Shown: piece after piece, positions 44,754 to 54,773 of the stretch
Layout: every line of letters begins with the position of its first letter
Numbering within the stretch: position 1 is the first letter of the stretch
DNA from: Holophagales bacterium
GTDB lineage: Bacteria > Acidobacteriota > Thermoanaerobaculia > UBA5066
Direction of reading: 5' to 3'
Assembly: GCA_016714815.1 (NCBI GenBank)
Contig: JADKBZ010000033.1
Coordinates: 1 to 64,000, forward strand
DNA: 64,000 bases
The notes under the pieces: model-generated
The model's input: the letters and a program-made list of their open reading frames with translations, nothing else
Told to the model about the DNA's origin: nothing
Database searches by the model: none
Position numbers and translations under genes: made by a program

Positions 44754-45173
44754 GTGGTTCGGCACCTCGGGCCCTTGGCGGTTTTGTTCTCGCTTGCGGG
44801 CGCAGCCGCGGCCGTGGAGCCGGACCACCCGCCGCTGACGGCCAGAATCCAGCAGTACTTCCGGCTCTTCCCCGGTCCCCCGGCGGCCGCGACCTCGGCG
44901 CCGCTTGCCGGCCTCGACACGACGTGGGGACAGAGCTTCGTCCGGCTCCCTGGCGACTCCGACTCGGTCTTTTCCCTCGGCGGACCCGGGCCTTCCGGCG
45001 AGCCGCGCGTCCGCTTTGCCGTCGAGGTGAACGAGGCGTCCCTGAAACTCCTCGCTCCGGACCCAAAGGTCGATGCGACAGACACCCGGCCGCGCCAAGG
45101 CGGCGACTGGAAGCCGATCGACTCGGCGGGCCGCCCCTACCAGCTCCGCTTCGGCGCCCGGATCATCTGGTAG
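44754..45173 (+). CDS. Small secreted protein of unknown function
   Basis: A 139-residue protein starting with GTG at 44754, ten bases after AGGAGGAG. The signal peptide is VVRHLGPLAVLFSLAGAAAA. The mature part carries WGQSFVRLPGDSDSVFSL and ends in a short basic-aromatic segment, PYQLRFGARIIW. No family recognised. It converges with nuoI, with a strong hairpin between. Confidence 0.6.
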   Translation: MVRHLGPLAVLFSLAGAAAAVEPDHPPLTARIQQYFRLFPGPPAAATSAPLAGLDTTWGQSFVRLPGDSDSVFSLGGPGPSGEPRVRFAVEVNEASLKLLAPDPKVDATDTRPRQGGDWKPIDSAGRPYQLRFGARIIW

Positions 45174-45210
45174 CGCACTTCCGCCGACGCGCCCCCGTTG
45201 GGAGGCGCCT

Positions 45211-45233
45211 CCGGCCGCGCGTTACGCGGCCGG
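45211..45233. terminator. Bidirectional hairpin between a secreted protein gene and nuoI
   Basis: CCGGCCGCG (45211-45219), loop CGTTA, CGCGGCCGG (45225-45233): a perfect 9-base stem with a TTT just after it on the plus strand, overlapping the last nuoI codons. Confidence 0.6.
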
Positions 45234-45905
45234 TTTCGCGGCCGGCGCGGGAGCGGGGGCCGGTGGTTTCGGCGGCGGGGGGGGCACCCGGTTGATCGCG
45301 GCGTTGCGCGCCAGGGTCATCGGGAGGAGCGAAAGGCCGGAGGGCTCGAACTGCCCCGCCTTCTTCGCCGGGCTCGCGCCGTAGTACGGGCGGTAGCCGT
45401 AGCCGGGGCCGTCCGCTCCCGTGTCCGACGGCTTCTCCGTCAGCTCGGGGATCCCGCGGACCGCCTCCTGCCGCGAGAAGTACGACATCTCGTAGTCCTT
45501 CGTCATCCAGATGGCGTCCTTCGGGCAGGCGTCGACGCAGAAGCCGCACATGACGCACCGGAGGAGGTCGATCTCGAAAACGGTCGGGTACTTCTCGTAG
45601 GCGAGATTCGGGTGCTCGCCCGCGACGATTTCGATGCAGTCGGCCGGGCAGGCCGTCGCGCACATGTAGCAGGCGACGCACTTCAGCGTGCCGTCCTCGC
45701 GCGCCTTGAGGATGTGCCGTCCCCGGTAGCGGTCGGAATAGTCGCGCCGCTGCTCCGGGTACTCGATCGTCGGCCGCGTCTTCGGCGTGAAGACGTTCGC
45801 GACGAACTTCCTGAACGTCAGGGCCATTCCCGAGAGCAGGGGAAGGTAGAGCCGGACGGCGAGCGTCGGCTCGATGGGCTGAATGATGACGACCTTTCCG
45901 GGCAT
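45222..45905 (-). CDS. nuoI: NADH-quinone oxidoreductase subunit I
   Basis: NuoI carries the N6a/N6b clusters of complex I. Two 4Fe-4S motifs are intact: CVACYMCATACP and CVMCGFCVDACP. The N-terminal part, with LPLLSGMALTFRKFVANVF, is the membrane-facing helix. After the ferredoxin core the protein has an unusual extension of about 70 residues, including YGYRPYYG and a proline/alanine-rich tail (PPPPPKPPAPAPAPA), giving 227 residues in all. It is normally next to nuoH, which is absent here; instead it follows nuoCD by 14 bases. Confidence 0.94.
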   Translation of the reverse strand: MPGKVVIIQPIEPTLAVRLYLPLLSGMALTFRKFVANVFTPKTRPTIEYPEQRRDYSDRYRGRHILKAREDGTLKCVACYMCATACPADCIEIVAGEHPNLAYEKYPTVFEIDLLRCVMCGFCVDACPKDAIWMTKDYEMSYFSRQEAVRGIPELTEKPSDTGADGPGYGYRPYYGASPAKKAGQFEPSGLSLLPMTLARNAAINRVPPPPPKPPAPAPAPAAKPAA

Positions 45906-45919
45906 GTCGTCTCCCTCTC

Positions 45920-47655
45920 TTACCGGTCCAGCTCGCCGGCGATGATGTTGAGTGTCCCGAGAGTGGCGACCGCGTCGGAGACCATGCCGCCGATGATGAT
46001 CTTCTCGAAGGCCGCGAAGAGCGGGAAGCAGGGGGGGCGCACCTTCACGCGGTAGGGGCGTCCGCTTCCGTCGGAGACGATCGAGTAGCCGAGCTCGCCG
46101 TTCGCGCCCTCGGTGTAGGAATAGATCTCCCCCGCCGGGACCTGGATTCCCTCGAAGACGTTCTTGAAGTGGAAGATGAGCCCTTCCATCTCGTTGTAGA
46201 CCATCTCCTTCGGCGGGAGGACGACGCGGTAGTCGTCGGAGACGACGGGCCCGCCGGGGAGCCTGGCGATCACCTGCTCGATGATCCGGAGCGACTGCCG
46301 CATCTCCTCCATCCGGACGAGGTAGCGGGAGTAGTTGTCGCCGGCCGTCGTCACGGGGACGTCGAAGTCGACCTCGTCGTAGCCGTCGTACGGCTTGTCC
46401 TTGCGGACGTCGTAGCCGACCCCCGAGGCCCGAAGGCAGGGCCCCGTGAAGCCCCAGGCGATCGCCTGCTCCTTCGTCACGACTCCGGTCCCGCTCATCC
46501 GCTTCTGGACGATCCGGTTCTTCGTCAGGAGGGTGTCGACCTCCTGGATGTGAGTCGTGACGCTCTTCACGAGCTTGCGGCACCACTCGACGAAGTTGTC
46601 GGGGACGTCCATCGAGAGCCCGCCGATGCGCGCGTAACTCGACGTGAGGCGCGCGCCGCAGCACGCCTCGAGGAGGGAGTAGATCTCTTCCCTGGCCTGA
46701 TACGAGTACCAGAACGTCGTCAGGCCGCCGAGGTCGACGAGGTTCGCCCCTATGCAGACCATGTGGTCCATGATTCTCGAGAACTCCGACAGGACGACGC
46801 GGACCGCCTTCGCCCGGGCCGGGATCTCGATCCCGAGCATCTGCTCGACGGCGCGGGCGTAGCCGTTGCCGTTGATCATCGGGGAGCAGTAGTTCAGGCG
46901 GTCCGTGTACGGGATCACCTGCGTGTACGTGTGCGTCTCCGACATCTTCTCGAAGCAGCGGTGGAGGTACCCGCACTCGCTCTCGGCCGCCACGATCCGT
47001 TCGCCGTCGACGCGCAGGACGATCCGGAGGGTGCCGTGCGTCGAGGGGTGCGACGGCCCGAAGTTGAGGGTCATCGTCTCGAAGACGTCTTCCGGGAGAT
47101 CGCTCCGGGCGGCGAGCTTCGTCTGGAGGACGTCCTCGTCGGTGCAGAGCCAGCGCTGCCCCGCCTCGTAGTCCTTCCGCAGGGCGTGCCCGACGAAACC
47201 GTTGTGCGTCAGGAGTCGGGCGAGGTTCGGGTGCCCGTCGAAGCGGATCCCCATCAGGTCCCAGGCCTCGCGCTCGAACCAGTCCGCCGCGGGCCAGATC
47301 TCGATCAGCGAGGGGAGGCGCGGGTCGGACGCCGGCAGCGCGACGCGCAGGCGCAGGTGCTCGTTGCGTTTCGTCGAGTAGAGGAGGGCGTTCAGCTGGA
47401 ACCGCTCGTCTCCCCGGAAGGAAGGCGGGCCGTCGAGCTTCAGCCTGTCGACGGCGACGAGGTCGAGGAGGAGGTCGTACGCCGCGGCCGGGTCGTCGCG
47501 CAGGAAGCGCGCCGCCTCGACGGAGGCCGCGGGGGTCGAAACGACCGTCGGCACGTCCGAGGCCGGGCGCCGCTCCAGGTGAACCGATCCGTCGGGAAAC
47601 TTCCGCTCGATGAGCGGCGCGAAGGAAACGTCGCTCGACGCGGAAAGGGTCGCGC

Positions 47656-47659
<4 letters not shown>
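45920..47659 (-). CDS. nuoCD: NADH-quinone oxidoreductase, fused C and D subunits
   Basis: A 579-residue fusion of the 30-kDa (NuoC) and 49-kDa (NuoD) subunits of complex I. The NuoC part (to about 185) includes FEREAWDLMGIRFDGHPNL and GHALRKDY; the NuoD part begins about residue 195 with TLNFGPSHPSTHGTLRI and has ECGYLHRCFEKMSE and the quinone-site region. GTG at 47659 overlaps the nuoB stop (GTGA), so the start is well supported. The fused form also occurs in Enterobacteria and some Acidobacteriota. Confidence 0.95.
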
Positions 47660-48369
<710 letters not shown>

Positions 48370-48386
48370 CACAGACCCCCGGCGCT

Positions 48387-48414
48387 TGTGAAACAGTTCA
48401 CGAGGTCGATTGTA
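48387..48414 (-). promoter_or_regulatory. nuoB promoter with CRP/FNR-like site
   Basis: On the minus strand a TACAAT -10 box (48414-48409) is followed by TCACG/TGTGA half sites: read on the plus strand, TGTGA-N6-TCACG at 48387-48402, one mismatch from the CRP consensus TGTGA-N6-TCACA. With transcription starting near 48402, the site would cover about +1 to +16, a repressing position. No good -35 is seen. CRP/FNR-family binding is inference. Confidence 0.5.
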
Positions 48415-48422
48415 AGGGTGCC

Positions 48423-48644
48423 TCAGCGCTTTCCGTCGAGCATCTCGAGGATGATGGGGACGCACCGCTCCCCGTGGCAGGAGCCGGTCGTACACCCCGT
48501 CTCCCGCGCCACGTCCTCCACGCTCCGGGCGCCCCGGGCGATGGCTTCGGCCACCCGGGGGTGCTTGATCCCGTTGCAGACGCAGACGGGCTTGTACTTC
48601 AGCAGGATCCGCGCGTGCTTTTCCGAGACGGCGGCGTCGTCCAC
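48423..48644 (-). CDS. BFD-like [2Fe-2S] protein
   Basis: A 73-residue protein with the cysteine spacing of bacterioferritin-associated ferredoxin domains: C21-V-C23, then C51 and C56, with a further C61. The helix between (HPRVAEAIARGARSVEDVARETG) matches the fold. Such proteins help release iron from bacterioferritin or serve as electron-transfer modules in larger enzymes. No bacterioferritin is adjacent. The GTG start at 48644 is four bases below the def stop, so it is probably cotranscribed with def. Confidence 0.85.
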   Translation of the reverse strand: MDDAAVSEKHARILLKYKPVCVCNGIKHPRVAEAIARGARSVEDVARETGCTTGSCHGERCVPIILEMLDGKR

Positions 48645-48648
48645 GGCG

Positions 48649-49161
48649 TCAGAAGTCGATGGTGTAGCGGATGGAGGCGCGGTCCTTCACCCTGTCGAGA
48701 TAGATGACCCCGTCCAGGTGGTCGCTCTCGTGAAGGACGACCCGGGCGTGAAAGTCCTCGGCGACGAACTCGACCGGCTTGCCCGTCTCCGAAAGCGCGC
48801 GGACCAGGATCTTCCGCGGCCTCGGCACCCGGGCCGAGAGGAACGGAACCGACAGGCAGCCCTCCCAGTCCTCGACCTCCTTCGGGTCCTCTGCCTCGAA
48901 CGAAGGGTTGACGAGAATCGTCGGCGGGATCCCGCCCAGCGGGCTGCGCTTTCCGGCCGCCTCGACCATGTAGAGGACGGCGCGGACCGGCGACCCCACC
49001 TGCGGAGCGGCGAGCCCCGTCCCGGAGTACTCGACCATCGTCTCCCGCAGGTCCTCGAAGAGCCCCTTGAAGCGCCCTCTCCGGAGGTCTTTCGCCTCGA
49101 TCTCGGCCGCCGGGCGGCGCAGGACCTCCGCCCCGAGCTTCATCACCTTGAGAATCGCCAA
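48649..49161 (-). CDS. def: Peptide deformylase
   Basis: Removes the N-formyl group from new proteins. All three family motifs are present: GTGLAAPQVG (47-56), EGCLSVP with metal ligand Cys102, and HESDHLDG with His144, Glu145 and His148. Length 170 is normal. The start is TTG at 49161, five bases after GGGAGG, and it begins AILKVMKLG as expected; an ATG just above is out of frame. fmt, its usual partner, is not adjacent. Confidence 0.96.
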   Translation of the reverse strand: MAILKVMKLGAEVLRRPAAEIEAKDLRRGRFKGLFEDLRETMVEYSGTGLAAPQVGSPVRAVLYMVEAAGKRSPLGGIPPTILVNPSFEAEDPKEVEDWEGCLSVPFLSARVPRPRKILVRALSETGKPVEFVAEDFHARVVLHESDHLDGVIYLDRVKDRASIRYTIDF

Positions 49162-49317
49162 GCATGCCTCCCGGAGTGGATTCTAGGAGCAGTCTGCGGA
49201 AAGGCCCGCGCCTCTCCGAATCCGGGCGTCCGGGGGCCGCGAAAAGCGCCCCTCGGAGAGCGCGCTCCCCGGTCGCAACACGACGGCCCGGGAGGGCCGT
49301 TCGCGGGGAAAAAGAGA

Positions 49318-49393
49318 TGGTGCCCAGGGGCGGAGTTGAACCGTCGACACCGCACTTTTCAGGCGCGTGCTCTACCAGCTGAGCTACCTGGGC
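49318..49393 (-). tRNA. tRNA-Phe (GAA)
   Basis: A 76-nt tRNA including an encoded CCA. Acceptor GCCCAGG pairs with CCTGGGC, the D arm is GCTC-AGCTGGTA-GAGC, the anticodon stem CGCGC/GTGCG (one G-T pair) flanks loop CTGAAAA with anticodon GAA. The T stem GACGG/CCGCC has one A-C mismatch. It lies upstream of and divergent from the thioredoxin-like gene. Confidence 0.95.
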
Positions 49394-49521
49394 ACCCGCG
49401 CGTTTCGGCACGCTCCTTGCGGAGGGCACCTCGACGCGACGCCCGGCGTTATACCGGCGGCCGCTAGAATAGTCAACGCGGCCGTTCGCGCCGTCGCCTG
49501 CAAGAGAAAGAAGGAATTCCT

Positions 49522-50433
49522 TTGCTGAGACTCCTCCTCGCCTCCGCACTCCTCTCGTCGCCGTTCCTTCTCGCGCAGCAGCCGGAGAAGGTCTCGCAGA
49601 AGTCGCCAGAGACCACGCCCGGGAAGACCCCCGCCGCATCGCGCTTGCAGGACGAGAATCCCGTCTGGGCGAGCACGTTCGACGAGGCCGTGAAGCGCGC
49701 CAAATCGACTCCCGAGGGCCGGGTCTTCGTCGAGCTTCGGGACGCGGATTGCCCCGAGTGCGTCCGGATGGAGAAGCTCATCTACCCGTCCGCCTCGTTC
49801 CGGTCCTTCATGAGGGACAAGGTTCCCGTCGTCGTCGACCGCGCCGGACCCGAGGGGCAGCGCCTCTCCAAGCGGTTCGGCATCCGGCGCGCGCCCGCCT
49901 GGCTCGTCGTCACGCCCGACCTCCTCCTCGCCGGCAGGCAGGAGGGAGGCTCCAGCCAGGCGGCCTGGATGGAGTCTTTCGTCAACTCGGAGAAGGCCTG
50001 GGCCGAGTACCGCGGCAAGCTCGACGCGGAGAAGAAGGCGCCTTCCGACCCGGCTGCCGCGTTCGCCGTGGGCGAAGAGGCCTTCCGCCGCGTCGGGGAT
50101 GCGATGGCCGAGGAGCGGTTCCGGCGCGTCACGGCCGACGCGAAGGCGTCTCCCCAGCTCCGCGAGAAGTCGCTCGCCTATCTCGCCGCGATCGCGCTCG
50201 AAGCCCAGCGCTTCGACGACGCCGAAAAGGCCCTGAAGCAGCTCCTCGCCACGACGAAGGACCCCGCTCTCCTCGAGCAGGCCGAGCTGCGGCTGGCGGA
50301 CGTCGAGATCGGGCGCGGACAGAAGCCGAAGGCCATCGCCCGCCTGAAGACCTTCCTCGAGAAGCACCCCCAGTCTCCGATGCGCAAGGACGCCGAAGCC
50401 CTCCTCGAAGCGCTCTCCCCGTCGAAGAAATGA
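49522..50433 (+). CDS. Secreted thioredoxin-like protein with TPR-type C-terminus
   Basis: A 303-residue exported protein. The signal peptide MLRLLLASALLSSPFLLA is followed by a thioredoxin-like domain with active-site-like Cys77-Pro-Glu-Cys80 in LRDADCPECVRM and RAPAWLVVTPD for the cis-Pro region. The C-terminal 120 residues are helical repeats (AYLAAIALEAQRFDDAEKAL, LRLADVEIGRGQKPKAIARL). The start is TTG, supported by AAGGAA just above. It abuts dsbD, a likely source of its electrons, so a periplasmic thiol-reducing role is suggested. TAGAAT at 49465 is a possible -10. Confidence 0.75.
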   Translation: MLRLLLASALLSSPFLLAQQPEKVSQKSPETTPGKTPAASRLQDENPVWASTFDEAVKRAKSTPEGRVFVELRDADCPECVRMEKLIYPSASFRSFMRDKVPVVVDRAGPEGQRLSKRFGIRRAPAWLVVTPDLLLAGRQEGGSSQAAWMESFVNSEKAWAEYRGKLDAEKKAPSDPAAAFAVGEEAFRRVGDAMAEERFRRVTADAKASPQLREKSLAYLAAIALEAQRFDDAEKALKQLLATTKDPALLEQAELRLADVEIGRGQKPKAIARLKTFLEKHPQSPMRKDAEALLEALSPSKK

Positions 50434-50444
50434 GGGGGAGCGGG

Positions 50445-52229
50445 ATGACGCCCCGGCCCCGTCGCCGGCTCGCCGCGGCCGGAGCGCTCCTGCTCCTCGC
50501 CGCGGCCCCCCTGGCGGCCCAGGCCCCCTCTTCTCCGGTCGTCACCCTTCGTCTCGCCGCCAGCACGGAAAAGCTCGTCGCGGGAGAGCCTTTTCGGCTC
50601 GCCGTCGTCGCCACGGTCGCGCCGGGGTGGCACGTCAATTCGAACAAGCCCTCCGAGGACTACCTCATCCCGACGCTGGCCGCCCTCCTTCCGGCCGACG
50701 GGCTGACCTTCGCTCCTCCCGTCTATCCGCCCCACAAGGAGAAGAAGCTCCCCTTCTCCGACAAGCCGCTCGCCCTCTTCGATGGCGACACCGTCGTCGT
50801 CGTGGAAGGAAAGGTCGACGCCGCGGCGGCTCCCGGCCCGAAGACCCTCCGCGCCACTCTCGACTTCCAGCCCTGCAACGACGCCCAGTGCCTCGCGCCC
50901 GGCCAGGTCGAGGCCACCCTCGCCATCGACGTCGCTGCGGCCGGCACGGCCGTCGTCCCCGCGAACGCGGCTCTCTTCCCGCTCGCCGGCGCCCGCGGCG
51001 CCGAAGGCTCCGCCCCGCCGGACGAGAAAGCCCCGCCCGCCGAATCGAGCCCGTTCGCCGGGCGGTCGCTTCCGGCGATCCTCGGTCTCGTCTTCCTCGC
51101 CGGCCTCGCCCTCAACCTCACCCCCTGCGTCTACCCCCTCATCCCGATCACCGTCGGCTTCTTCTCGCGCCAGAGCGAGGGGAAGACCAGCCGGACCTTC
51201 GGCCTCGCCCTCGCCTACGTTCTGGGGATGAGCGTCACCTACTCGGCCCTCGGGGTCTTCGCGGCGCTTTCCGGCTCGCTCTTCGGCTCCTGGCTGCAGA
51301 AGCCCGCAGTCCTCGTCGTCATCGCCCTCGTCGTCCTCGCGCTCGCCCTCTCGATGTTCGGCCTGTACGAGATCCAGGCCCCTCACTTCATCACCGACCG
51401 GACCGGGAGCAAGGCGGGCGTGGCGGGCGCGCTGACGATGGGCCTCTTCGTCGGCTTCGTCGCGGCACCGTGCATCGGACCCTTCGTCCTGTCGCTCCTG
51501 ACCTACGTCGCCCAGCAGGGCTCGGCGGCACTCGGGTTCGGCCTCTTCTTCACCCTCGCGATGGGCCTCGGCCTCCCCTACCTCGTCCTCGGCACCGTCT
51601 CCGGCAGCCTCAAGGCGATGCCGCGATCGGGCGAGTGGATGATCGCCGTCCGAAAGGTCTTCGGCTTCCTCCTCGTCGCCCTCGCCGCCTGGTTCCTCCG
51701 CCCCCTTCTCTCCGACCGCGTCTTCGATTTCGCCGTCGCGATCCCGCTCCTGGCCGGCGGCGTCTGGTTTCTCTTCTTCGAGAAGGCGGGCTCGGGGCTC
51801 GGCTGGTTCCGCGGCGTGAAGATCGGCGTGGGAATCGCGCTCCTGGCCGCTTCGGTCCCCTTCTTCCTTCCGGCGAAGACGGGCGAGACCCTCGCCTTCC
51901 AGCCCTACTCCGACGCCGCCCTCGCCGAGGCCACCGCCGCCGGCAAGCCGGTCGTCATCGATTTCTTCGCCGACTGGTGCCTTCCCTGCAAGGAGCTCGA
52001 GAAGTTCACCTTCACCGACGCCGGCGTCCGGCGGGAGCTCGCGGGGTGGGTCCTCCTGAAAGCCGACCTGACGCAGAGCGCCTCTCCCGAGGTCGCCGCG
52101 CTGCGGACGAAGTGGAACATCCAGGGCGTGCCGACGATCGTCTTCCTCGGCCCGGACGGGAAGGAGTCGAAGCCCCGCGTCGTCCAGTTCGAGAAGCCGG
52201 CGGCCTTCCTCTCGCGATTCCCGAAGTGA
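50445..52229 (+). CDS. dsbD: Thiol:disulfide interchange protein DsbD
   Basis: Transfers electrons from cytosolic thioredoxin to periplasmic thiols. A signal peptide is followed by the N-terminal DsbD-alpha domain with FQPCNDAQCLAPG, then eight or so membrane helices carrying the cysteine pair in NLTPCVYPLIPI and APCIGPF, and the C-terminal thioredoxin domain with DWCLPCKELE. Length 594 fits E. coli DsbD (565). ATG at 50445 is preferred for GGGGGAG just before it; another ATG overlaps the previous stop (50430). Either way it is coupled to the thioredoxin-like gene. Confidence 0.93.
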   Translation: MTPRPRRRLAAAGALLLLAAAPLAAQAPSSPVVTLRLAASTEKLVAGEPFRLAVVATVAPGWHVNSNKPSEDYLIPTLAALLPADGLTFAPPVYPPHKEKKLPFSDKPLALFDGDTVVVVEGKVDAAAAPGPKTLRATLDFQPCNDAQCLAPGQVEATLAIDVAAAGTAVVPANAALFPLAGARGAEGSAPPDEKAPPAESSPFAGRSLPAILGLVFLAGLALNLTPCVYPLIPITVGFFSRQSEGKTSRTFGLALAYVLGMSVTYSALGVFAALSGSLFGSWLQKPAVLVVIALVVLALALSMFGLYEIQAPHFITDRTGSKAGVAGALTMGLFVGFVAAPCIGPFVLSLLTYVAQQGSAALGFGLFFTLAMGLGLPYLVLGTVSGSLKAMPRSGEWMIAVRKVFGFLLVALAAWFLRPLLSDRVFDFAVAIPLLAGGVWFLFFEKAGSGLGWFRGVKIGVGIALLAASVPFFLPAKTGETLAFQPYSDAALAEATAAGKPVVIDFFADWCLPCKELEKFTFTDAGVRRELAGWVLLKADLTQSASPEVAALRTKWNIQGVPTIVFLGPDGKESKPRVVQFEKPAAFLSRFPK

Positions 52230-52235
52230 GGCCTC

Positions 52236-52263
52236 GCGGGGGGCGCCGCGCGGCGCTCCCCGC
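52236..52263. terminator. Hairpin between dsbD and rnc
   Basis: GCGGGG at 52236-52241 pairs with CCCCGC at 52258-52263, with most of GGCGCC/GGCGC adding to the stem. Between convergent genes, so it can serve both. Confidence 0.6.
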
Positions 52264-52271
52264 ACCCCCGC

Positions 52272-52991
52272 TCAGGCCCGCGTCGCGCGCCCCAGCCTGA
52301 GCGCCAGAGCCGCCTTCGCGGCCTGCCGCTGGGCTTCCTTCTTCGTCGCCCCGGTTCCCCTCGCCGAGAGCTCCTCGTCATACACCACCTCGAAGACGAA
52401 CTCCTTCAGGTGGTCCGGGCCGCTCTCCGACAGGAGCCGATACGACGGAAGGGGCTTCCCCTCCCCCTGCGCGAGCTCCTGCAGCGCCGTCTTGTAGTCG
52501 TGGAACGACAGCTCGCCGGGGTCCAGCTCGGCGACCGCCCCGGCGAAGAGCTTCCGGGCCACGTCCCGGGCCGCGCCGAGGCCGGTGTCGAGCGTGACCG
52601 CCGCGAAGACCGCCTCGAACGCGTCGGCCAGGAGCGACTCCCGCACCCGTCCGCCGGACCGGCACTCTCCAGGAGCGAGGAGGAGGGCTTCGCCGATCCC
52701 GAGCTCCTTCGCGAACCTCGCGAAGCTCGGCTCCGAAACGAGGTGCGAGCGCGCCTTCGAAAGCTGCCCCTCGCGAAATCCCGGGAAAGCCTCGAAGAGC
52801 ATCTCCGCCACGAGGAATCCGAGGATGCTGTCTCCGAGGAACTCGAGCGTCTCGTTGTCGCGGACCGCCTCCGACTTCGGCGCCTCGTTCGCGTAGGAAG
52901 AATGGGTGAGGGCCCGCTCGAGGAGCGCGCGGTCGCGGAACTGGTACCCGAGGACCTCCTCGAGGCGGTCGAGCTGATCGGAGCGTGCCAC
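52272..52991 (-). CDS. rnc: Ribonuclease III
   Basis: Cleaves double-stranded RNA in rRNA processing and RNA decay. The catalytic signature NETLEFLGDSILGFLVAEM is intact, and a second acidic site lies near ADAFEAVFAAV. The C-terminal dsRNA-binding domain covers about 158-235 (DYKTALQELAQG; GTGATKKEAQRQAAKAAL). Length 239 is normal. The start is GTG with TACCAT six bases above and no ribosome site, so it may be read from a leaderless mRNA. Confidence 0.96.
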   Translation of the reverse strand: MARSDQLDRLEEVLGYQFRDRALLERALTHSSYANEAPKSEAVRDNETLEFLGDSILGFLVAEMLFEAFPGFREGQLSKARSHLVSEPSFARFAKELGIGEALLLAPGECRSGGRVRESLLADAFEAVFAAVTLDTGLGAARDVARKLFAGAVAELDPGELSFHDYKTALQELAQGEGKPLPSYRLLSESGPDHLKEFVFEVVYDEELSARGTGATKKEAQRQAAKAALALRLGRATRA

Positions 52992-53101
52992 GGGAGGATG
53001 GTAGCGCCGGTTCCCCGCCGGGCAACCCCGAGACGCGCCTTCGCCGCGAACCCGGGTGAGATCATTCGCCTCGCGAACGGCTCCGTCCGCCAGGAGTGAT
53101 C

Positions 53102-54601
53102 TTGACGAAGTACGTCCTCGCCCTCGACCAGGGGACCACCAGCTCCCGCGCGATCGTCTTCGACCGCCAGGGACGCATCGTCTCCTCCGCGCAGAAGGAG
53201 CTGACCCAGGTCTTCCCGCGGCCCGGCTGGGTCGAGCACGACCCGGGCGAGATCTGGTCGTCCCAGGCCGGCGTCGCGGCGGAGGCCGTCACGCGCGCCG
53301 GGCTCTCGACGCGCGACCTCGCCGCGATCGGCATCACCAACCAGCGCGAGACGACGATCGTCTGGGAGCGGAAGACCGGGCGGCCCGTACACAACGCCAT
53401 CGTCTGGCAGGACCGGCGGACCGCCGGCCTATGCGACCGCCTCCGGCAGGCCGGCCACGAGCCTCTCTTCCGCCGGAAGACGGGGCTGGTCCTCGACTCG
53501 TACTTCTCCGGCACGAAAGTCCGCTGGATCCTCGACCACGTCGAGGGCGCCCGCGAGCGGGCCGAGCGCGGCGAGCTCTGCTTCGGCACCGTCGACAGCT
53601 GGCTCGTCTGGCAGCTGACGGGCGGCGCGCTCCACGTCACGGACGCGTCGAACGCCAGCCGGACCCTCGTGTTCGACCTCCACGCGGGCGACTGGGACGA
53701 CGAGCTGCTCGACGTCCTCGGCGTCCCGCGCGCGATGCTCCCCGAGGTGCGCCCGAGCAGCGAGATCTGCGGCCACACGGCGGGCCCGCTCTTCTCGCGG
53801 CCGACTCCGATCGCGGGCATCGCGGGCGACCAGCAGGCGGCCCTCTTCGGCCAGCGGTGCACCGAGCGCGGGATGGTGAAGAACACCTACGGAACGGGGT
53901 GCTTCCTGCTGCTGCACACCGGAGAGGCGGCCGTCCCGTCGCGGCACAACCTGCTGACCACGGTGGCGTGGAGGATCGGAGAGAGGACCGAGTACGCGCT
54001 CGAGGGAAGCGTCTTCATCACGGGCGCCGTGGTCCAGTGGCTGCGCGACGGGCTGAAGCTCATCCGCTCCTCGGACGAGGTGGAGGCGCTCGCCTCCTCC
54101 GTCCCCGACAACGGCGGCGTCTACCTGGTGCCGGCCTTTGCGGGGCTGGGCGCCCCGCACTGGGACCCGTACGCGCGCGGAACGATCGTTGGCCTCACGA
54201 GAGGCACCACGGGCGGCCACCTCGCCCGCGCGGCGCTCGAGGGGATCGCCTTCCAGGTGGCCGACGTGCTGGAGGCGATGCAGGCCGATTCCGGCATCCG
54301 CCTCAGCGAGCTGCGGGTCGACGGAGGGGGAGCCGTCAACGATCTCCTCCTGCAGTTCCAGGCGGACATCCTGGGCGTCCCCGTGGTCCGGCCGCGGGTC
54401 TTCGAGACGACCGCTCTCGGTGCGGCCTACCTCGCCGGGCTGGCAACCGGCTTCTGGGAGCGCGAAGCGGACATCCGCGAGCAATGGCAGGAGGACCGCC
54501 GCTTCGACCCTGTCATGCCCCGCGCCTCCGTCGACCGGCTCCGCGCCTGCTGGCAGCGCGCGCTGGGCCGCTCCCGCGGGTGGGAGGAGCCGGAGGAGTA
54601 G
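53102..54601 (+). CDS. glpK: Glycerol kinase
   Basis: Phosphorylates glycerol to glycerol-3-phosphate. It shows the FGGY-family N-terminus YVLALDQGTTSSRAIVFDRQG, TNQRETTIVWERKTGRPV, NASRTLVFDL, GDQQAALFGQ and FAGLGAPHWDPYARG. Length 499 is normal. The start is TTG at 53102 with AGGAG five bases before it; a GTG at 53096 sits on top of that ribosome site and is less likely. No glpF or glpD is adjacent. Confidence 0.95.
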   Translation: MTKYVLALDQGTTSSRAIVFDRQGRIVSSAQKELTQVFPRPGWVEHDPGEIWSSQAGVAAEAVTRAGLSTRDLAAIGITNQRETTIVWERKTGRPVHNAIVWQDRRTAGLCDRLRQAGHEPLFRRKTGLVLDSYFSGTKVRWILDHVEGARERAERGELCFGTVDSWLVWQLTGGALHVTDASNASRTLVFDLHAGDWDDELLDVLGVPRAMLPEVRPSSEICGHTAGPLFSRPTPIAGIAGDQQAALFGQRCTERGMVKNTYGTGCFLLLHTGEAAVPSRHNLLTTVAWRIGERTEYALEGSVFITGAVVQWLRDGLKLIRSSDEVEALASSVPDNGGVYLVPAFAGLGAPHWDPYARGTIVGLTRGTTGGHLARAALEGIAFQVADVLEAMQADSGIRLSELRVDGGGAVNDLLLQFQADILGVPVVRPRVFETTALGAAYLAGLATGFWEREADIREQWQEDRRFDPVMPRASVDRLRACWQRALGRSRGWEEPEE

Positions 54602-54773
54602 CGAGTCGGGGGGCGGCCTCGCGGACAGGCGGGTCACGGGCCGACGACGCCCTGCAGCGCCCCGGGCACACGGTTCGCCGCTGTAGGGCTTTCAACGCCA
54701 CCAGAACGCTCTACAACCGACTCCCTGGCGTCGCCCTGGAGGACGAGAGACCGCCAGGACCCGTACGGCCCCG

